Positions 25,661 through 34,893 of a stretch of 64,000 nt of DNA are shown one piece after another. The notes under the pieces were generated by a model. The model ran no database searches, had not been told where the DNA came from, and was given only the letters and a program-made list of their open reading frames with translations. Where the stretch lies: assembly GCF_030053345.1 (NCBI RefSeq), contig NZ_JASGBP010000001.1, forward strand, positions 434,001 to 498,000, read 5' to 3'. The translations under genes and the position numbers were made by a program. Numbering within the stretch: position 1 is the first letter of the stretch; each line of letters begins with the position of its first letter. This DNA comes from Flavobacterium sedimenticola. GTDB taxonomy: Bacteria; Bacteroidota; Bacteroidia; Flavobacteriales; Flavobacteriaceae.

Positions 25661-27018
25661 TAGCTTAAAATTTTATATAATTTGTCGGATAAACGGATGC
25701 GGAACGGTACTTCGAAAGTAACTTTATCACCGGTTTTCGCGGTAGCTTTTTCTTGGCCGTTGACCATCATTTTTTCCAAAACCAATTCTTGGTTACCGGT
25801 CGTTGGTCCGCTGATTAGGATTTTATCGCCAAGGTTCAATTCCTGGTTTTCCATCAAAAACAAACCTACACCGGCTTTGGTGTAGTAGTGTTCGGCTTTG
25901 GCGACCAACACTTTTTTGACCTTGATTTTTTGTCGAATATCTTTAGTCTTCTGCGCTTTCGCTAAAGGAATATTCGGTAAGTCGCCGGAATGTTTGAAAC
26001 GCAAATTCTCCGAACGGCCTTTGCGGAATATTTTGTTGCCGACTTGCTTGCCGCGACGCAATTTTACTTGTTCGGCCAACGGCAAATGCGTAGTCTCTAA
26101 ACACTCGGTGGAACAACAATTTTCCATCAAGGCCTTGCAATCGTCGCATTGGATGAACAACAAATGGCAACCGTCGTTGGCGCAATTGGTGTGATTGTCG
26201 CACGGTTTACCACATTGGTGGCATTGGGAAACAATATCATCGGTGATTCTTTCGCCTAATCTATTATCGAAAACAAAGTTTTTCCCGATGAATTTGCTCT
26301 CGAGGTTTTGCTCTTTAATTTGGCGCGCGTAGTTGATGATGCCGCCTTCCAATTGGAACACCTTTTTAAAGCCTTGGTGTTTAAAGTAAGCGGAAGCTTT
26401 TTCGCAACGAATGCCTCCGGTGCAATACATCACCAGGTTTTTGTCTTCTTTGAAATCTTTTAATTGTTCGTTGATAATCGGCAAACTCTCGCGGAAGGTT
26501 TCCACATCGGGTGTAATGGCGTTTTTAAAATGACCGACTTCGCTTTCGTAGTGATTTCTGAAATCGACTACAATCGTGTTCGGGTCGTCTAAAATTTGGT
26601 TGAATTCAGCCGCTCCTAAGTGCACACCTTTATTGGTAACGTCAAAGGTTTCGTCGTTTAAGCCATCGGCAACAATTTTGTGGCGGACTTTTATCGTGAG
26701 TTTTAAAAACGAATGGTCGTCGTGCTCTACGGCTACGTTGAGGCGGATGCCTTGCATAAAATCGTAGGCTTCTAAAGTGTCGCGGAAGGCTTCAAAGTTT
26801 TCGGCCGGAACGCTCATTTGGGCGTTGATGCCTTCGTGAGCTACGTAAATTCGACCCAAAGCATCGAGTGCATTCCAAGCGATGAACAATTCGTCTCTAA
26901 ATTTTTTAGGATCTTCAATTTTAGCGTAGGTGTAGAAAGACAACGTAAGTCGTTGTTGTCCGGCTTGATCAATCAGCTCGGCTCTTTCTTCTGCGCTTAA
27001 GGTGTTATACAGTTGCAT
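25660..27018 (-). CDS. trhO: TrhO (oxygen-dependent tRNA uridine 34 hydroxylase, rhodanese fold) with a U32-like C-terminal domain
   Basis: A 452-residue protein. The N-terminal UPF0176 part and rhodanese domain carry the active Cys in LVMYCTGGIRCEKA (C199, C205). A Cys-rich zinc-binding-like segment follows (about 266-306, CHQCGKPC ... CDDCKALMENCCSTEC). The last about 85 residues (365-452) closely resemble the C-terminal domain of the neighbouring trhP product, ending VPFRIRLSDKLYKIL. E. coli TrhO (about 350 residues) lacks this. I start at ATG 27018: the frame opens at 27075, but the -7 element TACCTTTG at 27073-27080 lies there. Confidence 0.9.
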   Translation of the reverse strand: MQLYNTLSAEERAELIDQAGQQRLTLSFYTYAKIEDPKKFRDELFIAWNALDALGRIYVAHEGINAQMSVPAENFEAFRDTLEAYDFMQGIRLNVAVEHDDHSFLKLTIKVRHKIVADGLNDETFDVTNKGVHLGAAEFNQILDDPNTIVVDFRNHYESEVGHFKNAITPDVETFRESLPIINEQLKDFKEDKNLVMYCTGGIRCEKASAYFKHQGFKKVFQLEGGIINYARQIKEQNLESKFIGKNFVFDNRLGERITDDIVSQCHQCGKPCDNHTNCANDGCHLLFIQCDDCKALMENCCSTECLETTHLPLAEQVKLRRGKQVGNKIFRKGRSENLRFKHSGDLPNIPLAKAQKTKDIRQKIKVKKVLVAKAEHYYTKAGVGLFLMENQELNLGDKILISGPTTGNQELVLEKMMVNGQEKATAKTGDKVTFEVPFRIRLSDKLYKILS

Positions 27019-27072
27019 GCTATAAACGTTTAAGTGAGAATATGTTGGAACTCTAAATGGAAGAATTCGGCA

Positions 27073-27103
27073 CAAAGGTACATTTTTAAACTAAAAAACC
27101 CAA
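27073..27103 (-). promoter_or_regulatory. Promoter of trhO-trhP-ferredoxin
   Basis: On the minus strand a TTG (27101-27103) is followed after 20 bases by TACCTTTG (27080-27073), the full Bacteroidota promoter. The TTG lies within the stem of the upstream bacilliredoxin terminator. Confidence 0.75.
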
Positions 27104-27121
27104 TCGAGTTAACGATTGGGT
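27098..27121 (-). terminator. Terminator of the bacilliredoxin gene
   Basis: ACCCAATCG (27098-27106) pairs with CGATTGGGT (27113-27121) around AGTTAA; on the minus strand a T run follows. It overlaps the -33 part of the trhO promoter. Confidence 0.85.
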
Positions 27122-27214
27122 CTCTTTTTCATAGCATTTCTCCCATTTTCATGGCATCTTGTACAAGAGATGCGATAGTTGTAAAAGGGTTGCGTGATGT
27201 TTTAAAAAATATTT

Positions 27215-27625
27215 TTAGCAAAACTCTGCGTAAGCATCTTTTAGGTTTTCGGCTATCATTTCGGCCGGACGACCTTCAATGTGGTGACGCTCTAACATGT
27301 GTACCAATTCGCCATTTTTGAATAACGCCATGCTTGGTGACGATGGCGGAAACGGAAACATTTCTTCTCTGGCCGCATCAACCGCTTCTTTGTCAACACC
27401 CGCAAAAACAGTAACTAAATGATCGGGTTTTTTAGCCCCGTCCAAACTCATTTTCGCACCCGGACGTGCATTTCGGGCCGCACAACCACAAACCGAGTTG
27501 ATAACTACTAAAGTAGTTCCTTCTGCCTTGATAGCATTTTTTACATCGGCAGCAGTATATAATTCTTGAAAACCGGCTTCTGTTAATTCAGCGCGCATCG
27601 GTAATACCATTTCTTCTGGATACAT
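27215..27625 (-). CDS. Bacilliredoxin, BrxA/BrxB (YphP/YqiW) family
   Basis: A 136-residue thioredoxin-like protein. The CGC active site lies in [16 protein letters not shown] (C46, C48), typical of YphP/YqiW. In Firmicutes, these remove bacillithiol from oxidised protein thiols; bacillithiol is also reported in some Flavobacteriaceae, so the role may be the same. The start [20 protein letters not shown] is standard. It is a single-gene unit with TATCTTTG at 27678-27685 and a terminator downstream. Confidence 0.93.
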   Translation of the reverse strand: MYPEEMVLPMRAELTEAGFQELYTAADVKNAIKAEGTTLVVINSVCGCAARNARPGAKMSLDGAKKPDHLVTVFAGVDKEAVDAAREEMFPFPPSSPSMALFKNGELVHMLERHHIEGRPAEMIAENLKDAYAEFC

Positions 27626-27677
27626 ATTTTTAAATTTTAGATAGTAGTTATTTCGTTTAGATTTTCTAAATCTGTTG

Positions 27678-27685
27678 CAAAGATA
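27678..27685 (-). promoter_or_regulatory. Candidate -7 element of the bacilliredoxin gene
   Basis: TATCTTTG on the minus strand, 52 bases before the ATG. No clear TTG at -33. The leader holds a small inverted repeat (AGATTT/AAATCT). Confidence 0.5.
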
Positions 27686-27757
27686 AGGAGAATTCTAAAC
27701 CGAAGTTTTAAAGAAATGATAAAGATTTCTTATTCGTTTATAGCCTAAAAGAACAAC

Positions 27758-28351
27758 TTATCCGTTTTTCATTCGGCTTCTTAAAACGGTTTCCACATCG
27801 GACAATGCCAAGCCTTTGGCTTTGAGCAACAGCAAGTAATGGAACAACAAATCGGCGGCTTCGTTAAGAAACAGATCTTTGTTGTTGTCTTTGGCTTCGA
27901 TGACCAATTCTACCGCTTCTTCACCTACTTTTTGTGCTATTTTATTCAGCCCTTTTTGAAATAGTGAAGCCACGTAAGAATTAGTATTTTTATTGTTGAT
28001 TCTGTCTTCAATAACTTGTTCCAACTGATTTAAAAACGGCAGTTGCGCTTCATCGGCAAAACAGGAAGTCGTTCCGTTGTGGCATGTTGGTCCGGCGGGA
28101 TTGACTTGAATCAGCAATGTATCTTGATCGCAGTCTTCCTTAATAGCAACCACACGCAACACATTCCCCGAAGTCTCGCCTTTGGTCCACAAACGGTTTT
28201 TACGACGACTGAAAAAAGTAACTACTTTTTCTTGTTGGGTTTTTTGCAAGGCTTCTTCATTCATATAACCGAGCATCAGCACGTGCCGGGTTTGGTAGTC
28301 CTGTATAATGGCCGGAACCAAGCCGTTGGTTTTGGAAAAATCTATCGTCAT
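27758..28351 (-). CDS. hisIE: Bifunctional phosphoribosyl-AMP cyclohydrolase / phosphoribosyl-ATP pyrophosphatase
   Basis: A 197-residue fusion for steps 2 and 3 of histidine synthesis. The HisI half has VVTFFSRRKNRLWTKGETSGN, a metal site DCDQDT and GPTCHNGTTSCF. The HisE half (from about residue 105) has KVGEEAVELVIEAKD and the hydrophobic ADLLFHYLLLL helix. It is the last gene of the his operon; its ATG overlaps the hisF stop by 4 bases. Confidence 0.96.
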   Translation of the reverse strand: MTIDFSKTNGLVPAIIQDYQTRHVLMLGYMNEEALQKTQQEKVVTFFSRRKNRLWTKGETSGNVLRVVAIKEDCDQDTLLIQVNPAGPTCHNGTTSCFADEAQLPFLNQLEQVIEDRINNKNTNSYVASLFQKGLNKIAQKVGEEAVELVIEAKDNNKDLFLNEAADLLFHYLLLLKAKGLALSDVETVLRSRMKNG

Positions 28352-29100
28352 CGTACGGGAATATTTAGCGTTTTTAAAAGGGTTTTCAAATCAGGTATAG
28401 AAACTTCATTAAAGTGAAAAATGCTGGCGGCCAGTCCGGCACTGACTTCGGTTTTAGTGAATAAATCGATAAAATCATTGGCACTGCCTGCGCCACCGGA
28501 AGCGATGACCGGTATAGAAACGGCTTGGCAGATTTGGCGGGTAATGTCGAGCGCAAAACCGTCTTTAGCACCATCGTTGTTCATAGAGGTTATTAAAAGC
28601 TCACCGGCGCCGAGTGCTTCCGCTTTTCTGGCCCAATCGATGGCTAAAATTTCGGTAGATTCGGTACCGCCTTTGACAAAAACATACCAATTGTTGTCGA
28701 CTTTTTTGATGTCGATGGCGACCACTACACTTTGACTCCCAAAAGCTTCGGCGATTTGCGTAATCAGTTTCGGATGGGACACGGCCGCCGAATTGAGGCT
28801 GACTTTATCTGCTCCGGACTGCAACAGTAATTGCGCATCTTCTACCGATTGAATGCCACCGCCAACGGTAAACGGAATGTTGATTTCTTTGGACAATCGT
28901 TTCACTAAATCCACCAAAGTTTTACGACCTTCCAAAGTGGCGCTGATGTCTAAAAACACCAATTCGTCTGCCCCGCTTTTAGAATAAAATGAAGCTAATG
29001 CCACCGGGTTTCCGGCCTCTTTTAGTGCTAAAAACTGAACGCCTTTCACCACGCGGCCGTCTTTAATGTCCAAACACGGAATGATTCTCTTCTTTAACAT
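28348..29100 (-). CDS. hisF: Imidazole glycerol phosphate synthase, cyclase subunit
   Basis: A 250-residue (beta/alpha)8 barrel. Key marks are [18 protein letters not shown] (with the catalytic Asp), the phosphate loop [22 protein letters not shown] and the second Asp region [14 protein letters not shown]. It uses ammonia from HisH to form imidazole glycerol phosphate and AICAR. Overlaps hisA by 7 bases and hisIE by 4. Confidence 0.97.
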   Translation of the reverse strand: MLKKRIIPCLDIKDGRVVKGVQFLALKEAGNPVALASFYSKSGADELVFLDISATLEGRKTLVDLVKRLSKEINIPFTVGGGIQSVEDAQLLLQSGADKVSLNSAAVSHPKLITQIAEAFGSQSVVVAIDIKKVDNNWYVFVKGGTESTEILAIDWARKAEALGAGELLITSMNNDGAKDGFALDITRQICQAVSIPVIASGGAGSANDFIDLFTKTEVSAGLAASIFHFNEVSIPDLKTLLKTLNIPVR

Positions 29101-29807
29101 AATTCGCGTAAGTTTTCAATTTTGATAGTGCCTTCGTACAAGGCTTTTCCAATAATGGCGCCTTCGCAGCCGATAGTTTTCAGTAATGCTAAATCGGACA
29201 AAATGGTCACGCCACCACTGGCTATCAGATTCACTTTGGTATTTTCCAAAATGGCCGAATACAATTCGGTTGAGGTGCCTTGCAGCATACCGTCTTTAGC
29301 AATATCAGTACAAATCACAGCCGAAATGCCTTTGGAAATATAGTTTGAAATGTAATCGATGACATCCAATTCGGAAGTTTCTAGCCAACCATGCGTTGCA
29401 ATTTTACGGTTCAAACAATCGGCACCTAAGATGATTTTGTCGCTGCCGAATTCGGTTAACCAACTTAAAAATTCAACCGGGTTTTTAGCGGCGATACTGC
29501 CGCCGGTGACTTGACGAGCGCCGTTTTCAAAAGCAATTTCCAAATCTTTACGCGACTTTAATCCACCGCCGAAATCGATTGTCAAATTTGTTTTGGAAGC
29601 GATTTCATATAGTACTTTATGGTTGATGATTTGGTTCGATTTCGCACCATCTAAATCGACTAAGTGTAAGTATCGGATGCCGTTGTCTTCAAAATATTTA
29701 GCGACTTCTAAGGGGTTTTCGTTGTAGATTTTTTGCGTATTGTAATCGCCTTTGGTCAAGCGGACACATTTGCCGTTGATAAGGTCTATGGCCGGAATGA
29801 TTCTCAT
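29094..29807 (-). CDS. hisA: ProFAR isomerase
   Basis: A 237-residue (beta/alpha)8 barrel, homologous to HisF. It starts [21 protein letters not shown] (catalytic Asp in AIDL) and carries the phosphate motifs [12 protein letters not shown] and [12 protein letters not shown], with the second catalytic Asp in [14 protein letters not shown]. It isomerises ProFAR to PRFAR. Overlaps hisH upstream by 4 bases. Confidence 0.97.
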   Translation of the reverse strand: MRIIPAIDLINGKCVRLTKGDYNTQKIYNENPLEVAKYFEDNGIRYLHLVDLDGAKSNQIINHKVLYEIASKTNLTIDFGGGLKSRKDLEIAFENGARQVTGGSIAAKNPVEFLSWLTEFGSDKIILGADCLNRKIATHGWLETSELDVIDYISNYISKGISAVICTDIAKDGMLQGTSTELYSAILENTKVNLIASGGVTILSDLALLKTIGCEGAIIGKALYEGTIKIENLRELC

Positions 29808-30382
29808 AATTTCAAAAAGTTTAGTAATAATTGTTCGCCTACAGTCGACGATTTTTCGGGGTGGAATTGCGTTGCATAAAAATTATCCTTTTGCATGGAC
29901 GCGCTGAACGGCACTATGTAATTGCAAACGGCTGAAGTGTCGGCGCAGACTTCCGCATAATAACTGTGTACGAAATAGAAATTTTCTTCGCTTGAAATAC
30001 CGTTGTATAGTTCAGAATTTTGTGTTTCTAAAGTATTCCAACCCATGTGCGGTACTTTCAATTTCGGTTCAAATTTCTTAACGCTAGTTTCAAAAATCCC
30101 TAAACATTCCGTGTTGCCTTCTTCCGAAAACTGACACAATAATTGTTGCCCGAGACAAATGCCTAAAACCGGCTGGGTGAGATTTTTAATGATTTCATCC
30201 AATCCTTTTGCACGAAGGTATTGCATGGCTGAGCTCGCTTCGCCAACGCCCGGGAAAATCACTTTTTCGGCTTGTTGGATGAGTTTCGGGTCATCGGTTA
30301 CTATACTCGAATAACCCAATCTTTCCAGTGCATTTTGCACGGAAGTGATATTGCCTGCGTTGTATTTTACTATGGCTATCAT
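29804..30382 (-). CDS. hisH: Imidazole glycerol phosphate synthase, glutaminase subunit
   Basis: A 192-residue class I glutamine amidotransferase. The nucleophile Cys is in [13 protein letters not shown], and the His-Glu pair is in [12 protein letters not shown]. It releases ammonia for HisF. It overlaps both neighbours by 4 bases (ATGA type), which favours equal synthesis with the cyclase. Confidence 0.97.
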   Translation of the reverse strand: MIAIVKYNAGNITSVQNALERLGYSSIVTDDPKLIQQAEKVIFPGVGEASSAMQYLRAKGLDEIIKNLTQPVLGICLGQQLLCQFSEEGNTECLGIFETSVKKFEPKLKVPHMGWNTLETQNSELYNGISSEENFYFVHSYYAEVCADTSAVCNYIVPFSASMQKDNFYATQFHPEKSSTVGEQLLLNFLKL

Positions 30383-31470
30383 AAGATTCCTTTGGTGCTT
30401 GGGATGTTATTGGTTCCGTCTTTTTGTACAGCCATTTTTATCGCTTTTGCGAAGGCTTTGAAAATCGATTCGATTTTGTGGTGCTCGTTGTCGCCCTCGG
30501 CTTTGATGTTGAGATTGCATTTGGCGCCGTCGCAAAACGATTTGAAAAAGTGCGGGAACATTTCGGTTGGCATTTCGCCGATTTTTTCTCTGATGAATTT
30601 CGCTTCCCAAACCAACCACGAACGACCGCCGAAATCCAAAGCCACTTGCGCCAAACAATCGTCCATAGGCAATAGAAATCCGTAACGGTTGATGCCTTTT
30701 TTAGAACCTAAAGCTTGTGAAAATGCGGTACCTAAAGCAATGCCGACATCTTCAATGGTATGGTGTTCATCGACAAATAAATCGCCGTTGACTTGAATAT
30801 TGAGGTCGATGTTACCGTGTTTGGCAATTTGTTCGAGCATGTGGTCAAAGAAACCCAAACCGGTATCAATGTTACTTTTCCCGTTCCCGTCTAAATTGAT
30901 TGCGATGGCTATTTCAGTTTCTTTTGTTGTTCGATTCACCTTTGCAGTTCGCGGCTGACTTTTCAAAAAGCGGTAAATGGTTTCCCAAGAAGTAGTAGAC
31001 AAAACCGCTTGATCATTGGTTTTCGCCGAAATAAAAATTGCTTCACAGCCTAAGTTTTGTGCCAATTGGATATCGGTAATTCTGTCGCCTATGACGAAAG
31101 AGTTCTTCAAGTCGTAATTCCCTTTGACGTACTGTTGCAGTAAAGCCGTTCCCGGTTTTCGGGTCGGTAAATTTTGTTCGGGTAACGAAACGTCGATAAT
31201 CACATCGGCAAATCGGACACCTTCGTTTTCAAACGCTTTGAGCATTTTGTGGTGTGCCGGCCAAAAGGTGTTTTCCGGAAACGAAGCAGTTCCCATGCCG
31301 TCTTGGTTCGTGACCATGACCAATTCGTATTCGAGTTCTTGTGTAATGCGCGATAAGTATTGAAATACCATCGGATAAAATTCCAATTTCTCCAAAGAAT
31401 CGACTTGAAAATCAATCGGCGGCTCCACGATTAAGGTGCCGTCTCGGTCTATAAATAATACCTTTTTCAT
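30379..31470 (-). CDS. hisB: Bifunctional histidinol-phosphatase / imidazoleglycerol-phosphate dehydratase
   Basis: A 363-residue fusion. The N-terminal HAD phosphatase has [14 protein letters not shown] and [10 protein letters not shown]. The C-terminal dehydratase (from about residue 170) has [29 protein letters not shown] and [14 protein letters not shown] with the Mn2+-binding His residues. This fused form, as in E. coli, covers steps 6 and 8 of the pathway. Overlaps hisC and hisH by 4 bases. Confidence 0.96.
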   Translation of the reverse strand: MKKVLFIDRDGTLIVEPPIDFQVDSLEKLEFYPMVFQYLSRITQELEYELVMVTNQDGMGTASFPENTFWPAHHKMLKAFENEGVRFADVIIDVSLPEQNLPTRKPGTALLQQYVKGNYDLKNSFVIGDRITDIQLAQNLGCEAIFISAKTNDQAVLSTTSWETIYRFLKSQPRTAKVNRTTKETEIAIAINLDGNGKSNIDTGLGFFDHMLEQIAKHGNIDLNIQVNGDLFVDEHHTIEDVGIALGTAFSQALGSKKGINRYGFLLPMDDCLAQVALDFGGRSWLVWEAKFIREKIGEMPTEMFPHFFKSFCDGAKCNLNIKAEGDNEHHKIESIFKAFAKAIKMAVQKDGTNNIPSTKGIL

Positions 31471-32480
31471 ATAGTAACTAATTGAAGTGCGTAAAGTAAT
31501 TGTTGGTTTTCTTGCGGTGTTCCGACGGTAATTCTAATGGTGTCTTTCACCACCGAACTGCGATTGCGCGTGATGATTTGTTGTTCGATTAATTGCTCAT
31601 AAATCGCCGTAGCGTTTTCCATTCCAACCAACAAAAAATTGGCTTCCGACGGATAAACGCGCGTTACAAAATCCAGTTGCTGCAGTGCATTTTTAAGTTT
31701 TTCCCGTTCCGATTTTAAAATCGTGACCGTGTTTTGGAATTGGGTTTCATCGGCTAAAGCTTTCACTGCGGCTTCTTGGTTCAGCTGACTGATGTTGTAT
31801 GGAGGTTTTACTTTTTGCAAAACCGAAATAATCGTTTCATGGGCATAAGCTATACCGATACGAGCCGCTGCCAATCCACGCGCTTTGCTAAAGGTTTGCG
31901 ACACAATCAAATTCGGATACTGTTGGATTTTAGAAACCAACGAAGGTTGTTCGCTGAAGTCGGTGTACGCTTCATCCAGAAAGACTATGCCTTTGAAATT
32001 TTCTATAATGCAGTCCAGATTTTCTAATGCATTTCCGGTCGGATTGTTGGGCGAACACAGGTATAAGATTTTTGCGTTTTGGGCCAAAATCGCTTCGGTA
32101 TTCAACTGAAAATCTTCGGTCAACGGAATGGAAATGATAGCCAAATTATTGATGTTGGCATACACTTCATACATGCCATACGTTGGCGGACAAATGATGA
32201 TTTGGTCTTGGCCAGGTTCGCCAAATACGCGTTGCACCAAGTCGATGATCTCGTCGCTGCCGTTGCCGATTAAGATGTTTTCAATACCAACCTTTTTTTG
32301 ATTACTCAAGATTTGTTTCAATCGCCATTGGTACGGATCGGGATAGCGGTTTAAATTGCCATACGGATTTTCGTTGGCGTCTAAAAAGATTCCTTCATTA
32401 TTTTTATATTCATCTCTCGCACTCGAATATGGCGTCAACGAAAGGATATTTTTTCGAATAAGATTAGTTATAGTCTCCAT
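31467..32480 (-). CDS. hisC: Histidinol-phosphate aminotransferase
   Basis: A 337-residue PLP enzyme. I start at ATG 32480 ([11 protein letters not shown]), 17 bases inside the hisD end; the frame runs 27 bases further upstream. Visible marks are [41 protein letters not shown] and the PLP-lysine segment [16 protein letters not shown]. It transaminates imidazole acetol phosphate. Confidence 0.96.
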   Translation of the reverse strand: METITNLIRKNILSLTPYSSARDEYKNNEGIFLDANENPYGNLNRYPDPYQWRLKQILSNQKKVGIENILIGNGSDEIIDLVQRVFGEPGQDQIIICPPTYGMYEVYANINNLAIISIPLTEDFQLNTEAILAQNAKILYLCSPNNPTGNALENLDCIIENFKGIVFLDEAYTDFSEQPSLVSKIQQYPNLIVSQTFSKARGLAAARIGIAYAHETIISVLQKVKPPYNISQLNQEAAVKALADETQFQNTVTILKSEREKLKNALQQLDFVTRVYPSEANFLLVGMENATAIYEQLIEQQIITRNRSSVVKDTIRITVGTPQENQQLLYALQLVTI

Positions 32481-33762
32481 TTTGTAATTTTTGTAAGCGA
32501 ATAGCAACCGCGTTTTTGTGCGCGTCTAGTTGCTCGGCCGTAGCCATGAGTTCAATTGTTGGTCCAAGATTTTGTAGGCCTTTGGAAGTGAGTTTTTGAA
32601 ACGTTATTTTTTTGACAAAACTGTCTAAGGAAACGCCACTATAATTCTTCGCATAACTGTTAGTTGGCAACGTATGATTGGTGCCGCTGGCGTAATCTCC
32701 GGCGCTTTCGCAACTGTAATTGCCCAAGAAAACCGAGCCGGCATTTTCGATTAAACCGATTTTGTTTTCGGCGTCTTCGACAACTAAAATTAAATGTTCC
32801 GGAGCGTAAAAGTTGCTGAACTCGATTCCTTTCTGTATGGTTTCAAAAACCAATGCTCGACTATTTTCTAAAGCTTTTTCAACTACGGATTGCCGCGGTA
32901 ATACGGCTTTTTGTTGTTCAATGGCTGCTGTCACTTTCGAAACAATTTTTTCTGAATTGGTTATTAAAATCACCTGACTGTCACCACCGTGTTCCGCTTG
33001 TGAAAGCAAATCGGAAGCTACAAACTCAGGGTCGCAACTGTCATCGGCAATCACCAATAACTCACTCGGACCGGCCGGCAAATCGATGGCAGTGCCTAAT
33101 TGTTGGGCGTATTGTTTGGCTGACGTAACATATTGATTTCCCGGACCGAATAGTTTGTCGACTTTCGGAATGTCATCCGTTCCCAAAGTCATCGCAGCGA
33201 TGGCTTGAATGCCGCCAACTTTATAGATTTGGGTTACACCGGTCAATTGCGCCGCATACAAAATCGCCGGATTGATGTTGCCTTTTTTGTCCGGTGGCGA
33301 ACATAGGATGATGTTTTTACAACCGGCAATTTGAGCCGGAATGGCCAACATTAAAACCGTAGAAAACAAGGGTGCTGTTCCTCCGGGAATGTAAATTCCA
33401 ATAGTATTAATTGCCCGACTTTCGCGCCAGCAAAACACACCCGATGTGGTTTCTATTTTCTTCGAAATTTCTTTTTGCGATTGGTGAAAGCGTTTGATGT
33501 TTTCGGCAGCGGTTTGGATGGCTTTTTGTAAATCGGCTGAAACTTCGGCAGCGGCTTTTTCTATTTCGGTTTCGGAAACTTTCAAGTTCTCCAACGTAAC
33601 ACCATCGAAATATTGGGTGTACTTTTTCAACGCTTTGGCGCCTCTTTTTTCGATGTCGTTGAAAATCGACTTTACCGTTTCGTTTAAATCGGCCGAAGCA
33701 ACGGTTTGGCGTTGGGCTAATAATGGCCATTGTTCCGGACTTGGATTGAGGTATGTTTTCAT
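32464..33762 (-). CDS. hisD: Histidinol dehydrogenase
   Basis: A 432-residue zinc enzyme for the last two oxidations to histidine. It has IPGGTAPLFSTVLML, the NAD/zinc segment SQAEHGGDSQVILI, and the family signature SAGDYASGTNHTLPT. Catalytic region FYAPEHLILVV is present. It starts 15 bases after hisG and its end overlaps hisC. Confidence 0.97.
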   Translation of the reverse strand: MKTYLNPSPEQWPLLAQRQTVASADLNETVKSIFNDIEKRGAKALKKYTQYFDGVTLENLKVSETEIEKAAAEVSADLQKAIQTAAENIKRFHQSQKEISKKIETTSGVFCWRESRAINTIGIYIPGGTAPLFSTVLMLAIPAQIAGCKNIILCSPPDKKGNINPAILYAAQLTGVTQIYKVGGIQAIAAMTLGTDDIPKVDKLFGPGNQYVTSAKQYAQQLGTAIDLPAGPSELLVIADDSCDPEFVASDLLSQAEHGGDSQVILITNSEKIVSKVTAAIEQQKAVLPRQSVVEKALENSRALVFETIQKGIEFSNFYAPEHLILVVEDAENKIGLIENAGSVFLGNYSCESAGDYASGTNHTLPTNSYAKNYSGVSLDSFVKKITFQKLTSKGLQNLGPTIELMATAEQLDAHKNAVAIRLQKLQNGDYN

Positions 33763-33777
33763 GTTTTTTAAGTTGAA

Positions 33778-34635
33778 TTATCGAATCATTTTTTCTATCG
33801 GAATAATGAGAATGCCTTCGGCACCGAGATTTTTGAGTTGTTCTATGATTTCCCAATAATCGTCTTCCTGAATCACCGAATGCAAACTGCTCCAATCTTT
33901 GTTGATTAACGGCAAAATGGTGGGCGATTTCATACCGGGAAGCAACGAACAGATGTTTTCAATGGCAGCATTGGGCGCGTTTAGTAAAATGTATTTGTTC
34001 TGTTTGCCTTCGCGCACCGATTGGATTCGGAACAATAATTTATTCAGGATGGCTTGGATTTCTTCGGATAAGTTTGGATTGGCAATCAAAACGGCTTCGC
34101 TTTTAGTAACGGTTTCCACTTCTTTTAAACCATTCATCAACAACGTACTTCCGGTGCTGACAATATCGAATACGGCATCGGCTAAACCAATACTGGTGGC
34201 GATTTCAACACTGCCGCTGATTTCTTCGATGAAGACTTGGATGTTGTTTCGATTAAAAAAATCGAGTAAGATTTTGGGATAACTGGTGGCAATTCGTTTG
34301 CCTTGAAAATAATTGATGTTCGTGTAAATTTCGTCTTTCGGAATAGCCAATGACATGCGGCATCCGGCAAAACCCAATGGCTGAATTACGGTGACGGTTT
34401 TGCCTTTTTCCCAGACTTCGTTTTCGCCTAAGATACCAATGTCGGCTACGCCTTGCTCCACATATTGCGGAATATCGTCGTCTCGCAGGAATAGGATTTC
34501 GACCGGAAAATTTTGGGCAACGGCTTTGAGTTTTCGCTCGCCGTTGGAGATTTTGATACCGCATTCTTCGAGCAGTTGCAGTGACTTTTCGCTGAGTCGG
34601 CCACTTTTTTGAATCGCAATTTTTAAAGTACTCAT
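33778..34635 (-). CDS. hisG: ATP phosphoribosyltransferase, long form
   Basis: A 285-residue enzyme starting histidine synthesis from ATP and PRPP. It begins LKIAIQKSGRLSEKSLQLLEECG. The PRPP-binding segment is DIVSTGSTLLMNGL. The C-terminal about 75 residues form the ACT-like HisG_C regulatory domain, so it is the long, histidine-inhibited form without HisZ. It is the first structural gene after the his attenuator. Confidence 0.97.
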   Translation of the reverse strand: MSTLKIAIQKSGRLSEKSLQLLEECGIKISNGERKLKAVAQNFPVEILFLRDDDIPQYVEQGVADIGILGENEVWEKGKTVTVIQPLGFAGCRMSLAIPKDEIYTNINYFQGKRIATSYPKILLDFFNRNNIQVFIEEISGSVEIATSIGLADAVFDIVSTGSTLLMNGLKEVETVTKSEAVLIANPNLSEEIQAILNKLLFRIQSVREGKQNKYILLNAPNAAIENICSLLPGMKSPTILPLINKDWSSLHSVIQEDDYWEIIEQLKNLGAEGILIIPIEKMIR

Positions 34636-34656
34636 TTTTTAATGGGGAATAAAAGC

Positions 34657-34707
34657 TGAGTATATCGCGAAGTGTATGAATACAAAAAACCCGTCTTGAT
34701 ATACTCA
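34657..34707 (-). promoter_or_regulatory. Loop-downstream complementarity in the his leader
   Basis: In the transcript the terminator loop sequence UGAGUAUAUC (34707-34698) is perfectly complementary to GAUAUACUCA (34666-34657), 22 bases before the hisG start. A read-through transcript could form a pseudoknot near the hisG start. This is seen in sequence; the effect is inference. Confidence 0.45.
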
Positions 34708-34717
34708 GACGGGTTTT
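34684..34717 (-). terminator. his operon attenuator terminator
   Basis: On the minus strand AAAACCCGTCT (34717-34707) pairs with AGACGGGTTTT (34696-34686), and a run of T follows. The 5' arm can instead pair with the end of the leader peptide gene (CAGGCGAGTT, 34761-34752) at 9 of 10 positions, counting one G-U pair, forming an antiterminator. Confidence 0.88.
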
Positions 34718-34749
34718 GAATTATGTTTTTGATTAGTTACAATACATCA

Positions 34750-34806
34750 TTAACTCGCCTGGTTGCCAGCATGATGATGATGTAATTGTGCGATAATCGT
34801 GTTCAT
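34750..34806 (-). CDS. hisL: his operon leader peptide with four consecutive histidines
   Basis: An 18-residue peptide, MNTIIAQLHHHHAGNQAS, encoded just before the his terminator. The four adjacent CAT codons are the histidine sensor. When charged tRNA-His is scarce, a ribosome stalled there leaves CAGGCGAGUU free to pair with the terminator's 5' arm, allowing read-through. When it reaches the stop, it covers that segment and the terminator forms. The CATCAT stretch can also pair with ATGATG just after the stop. All elements are visible in order; activity is inferred from known his attenuators. Confidence 0.88.
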   Translation of the reverse strand: MNTIIAQLHHHHAGNQAS

Positions 34807-34893
34807 GTTTTTATTTTGATGCCACAAAACTAAAGAGAAGTTTTGAAAACGAAACGCTATTTTGTAAAGTTTAACATTTGTTCAAAATGAATT

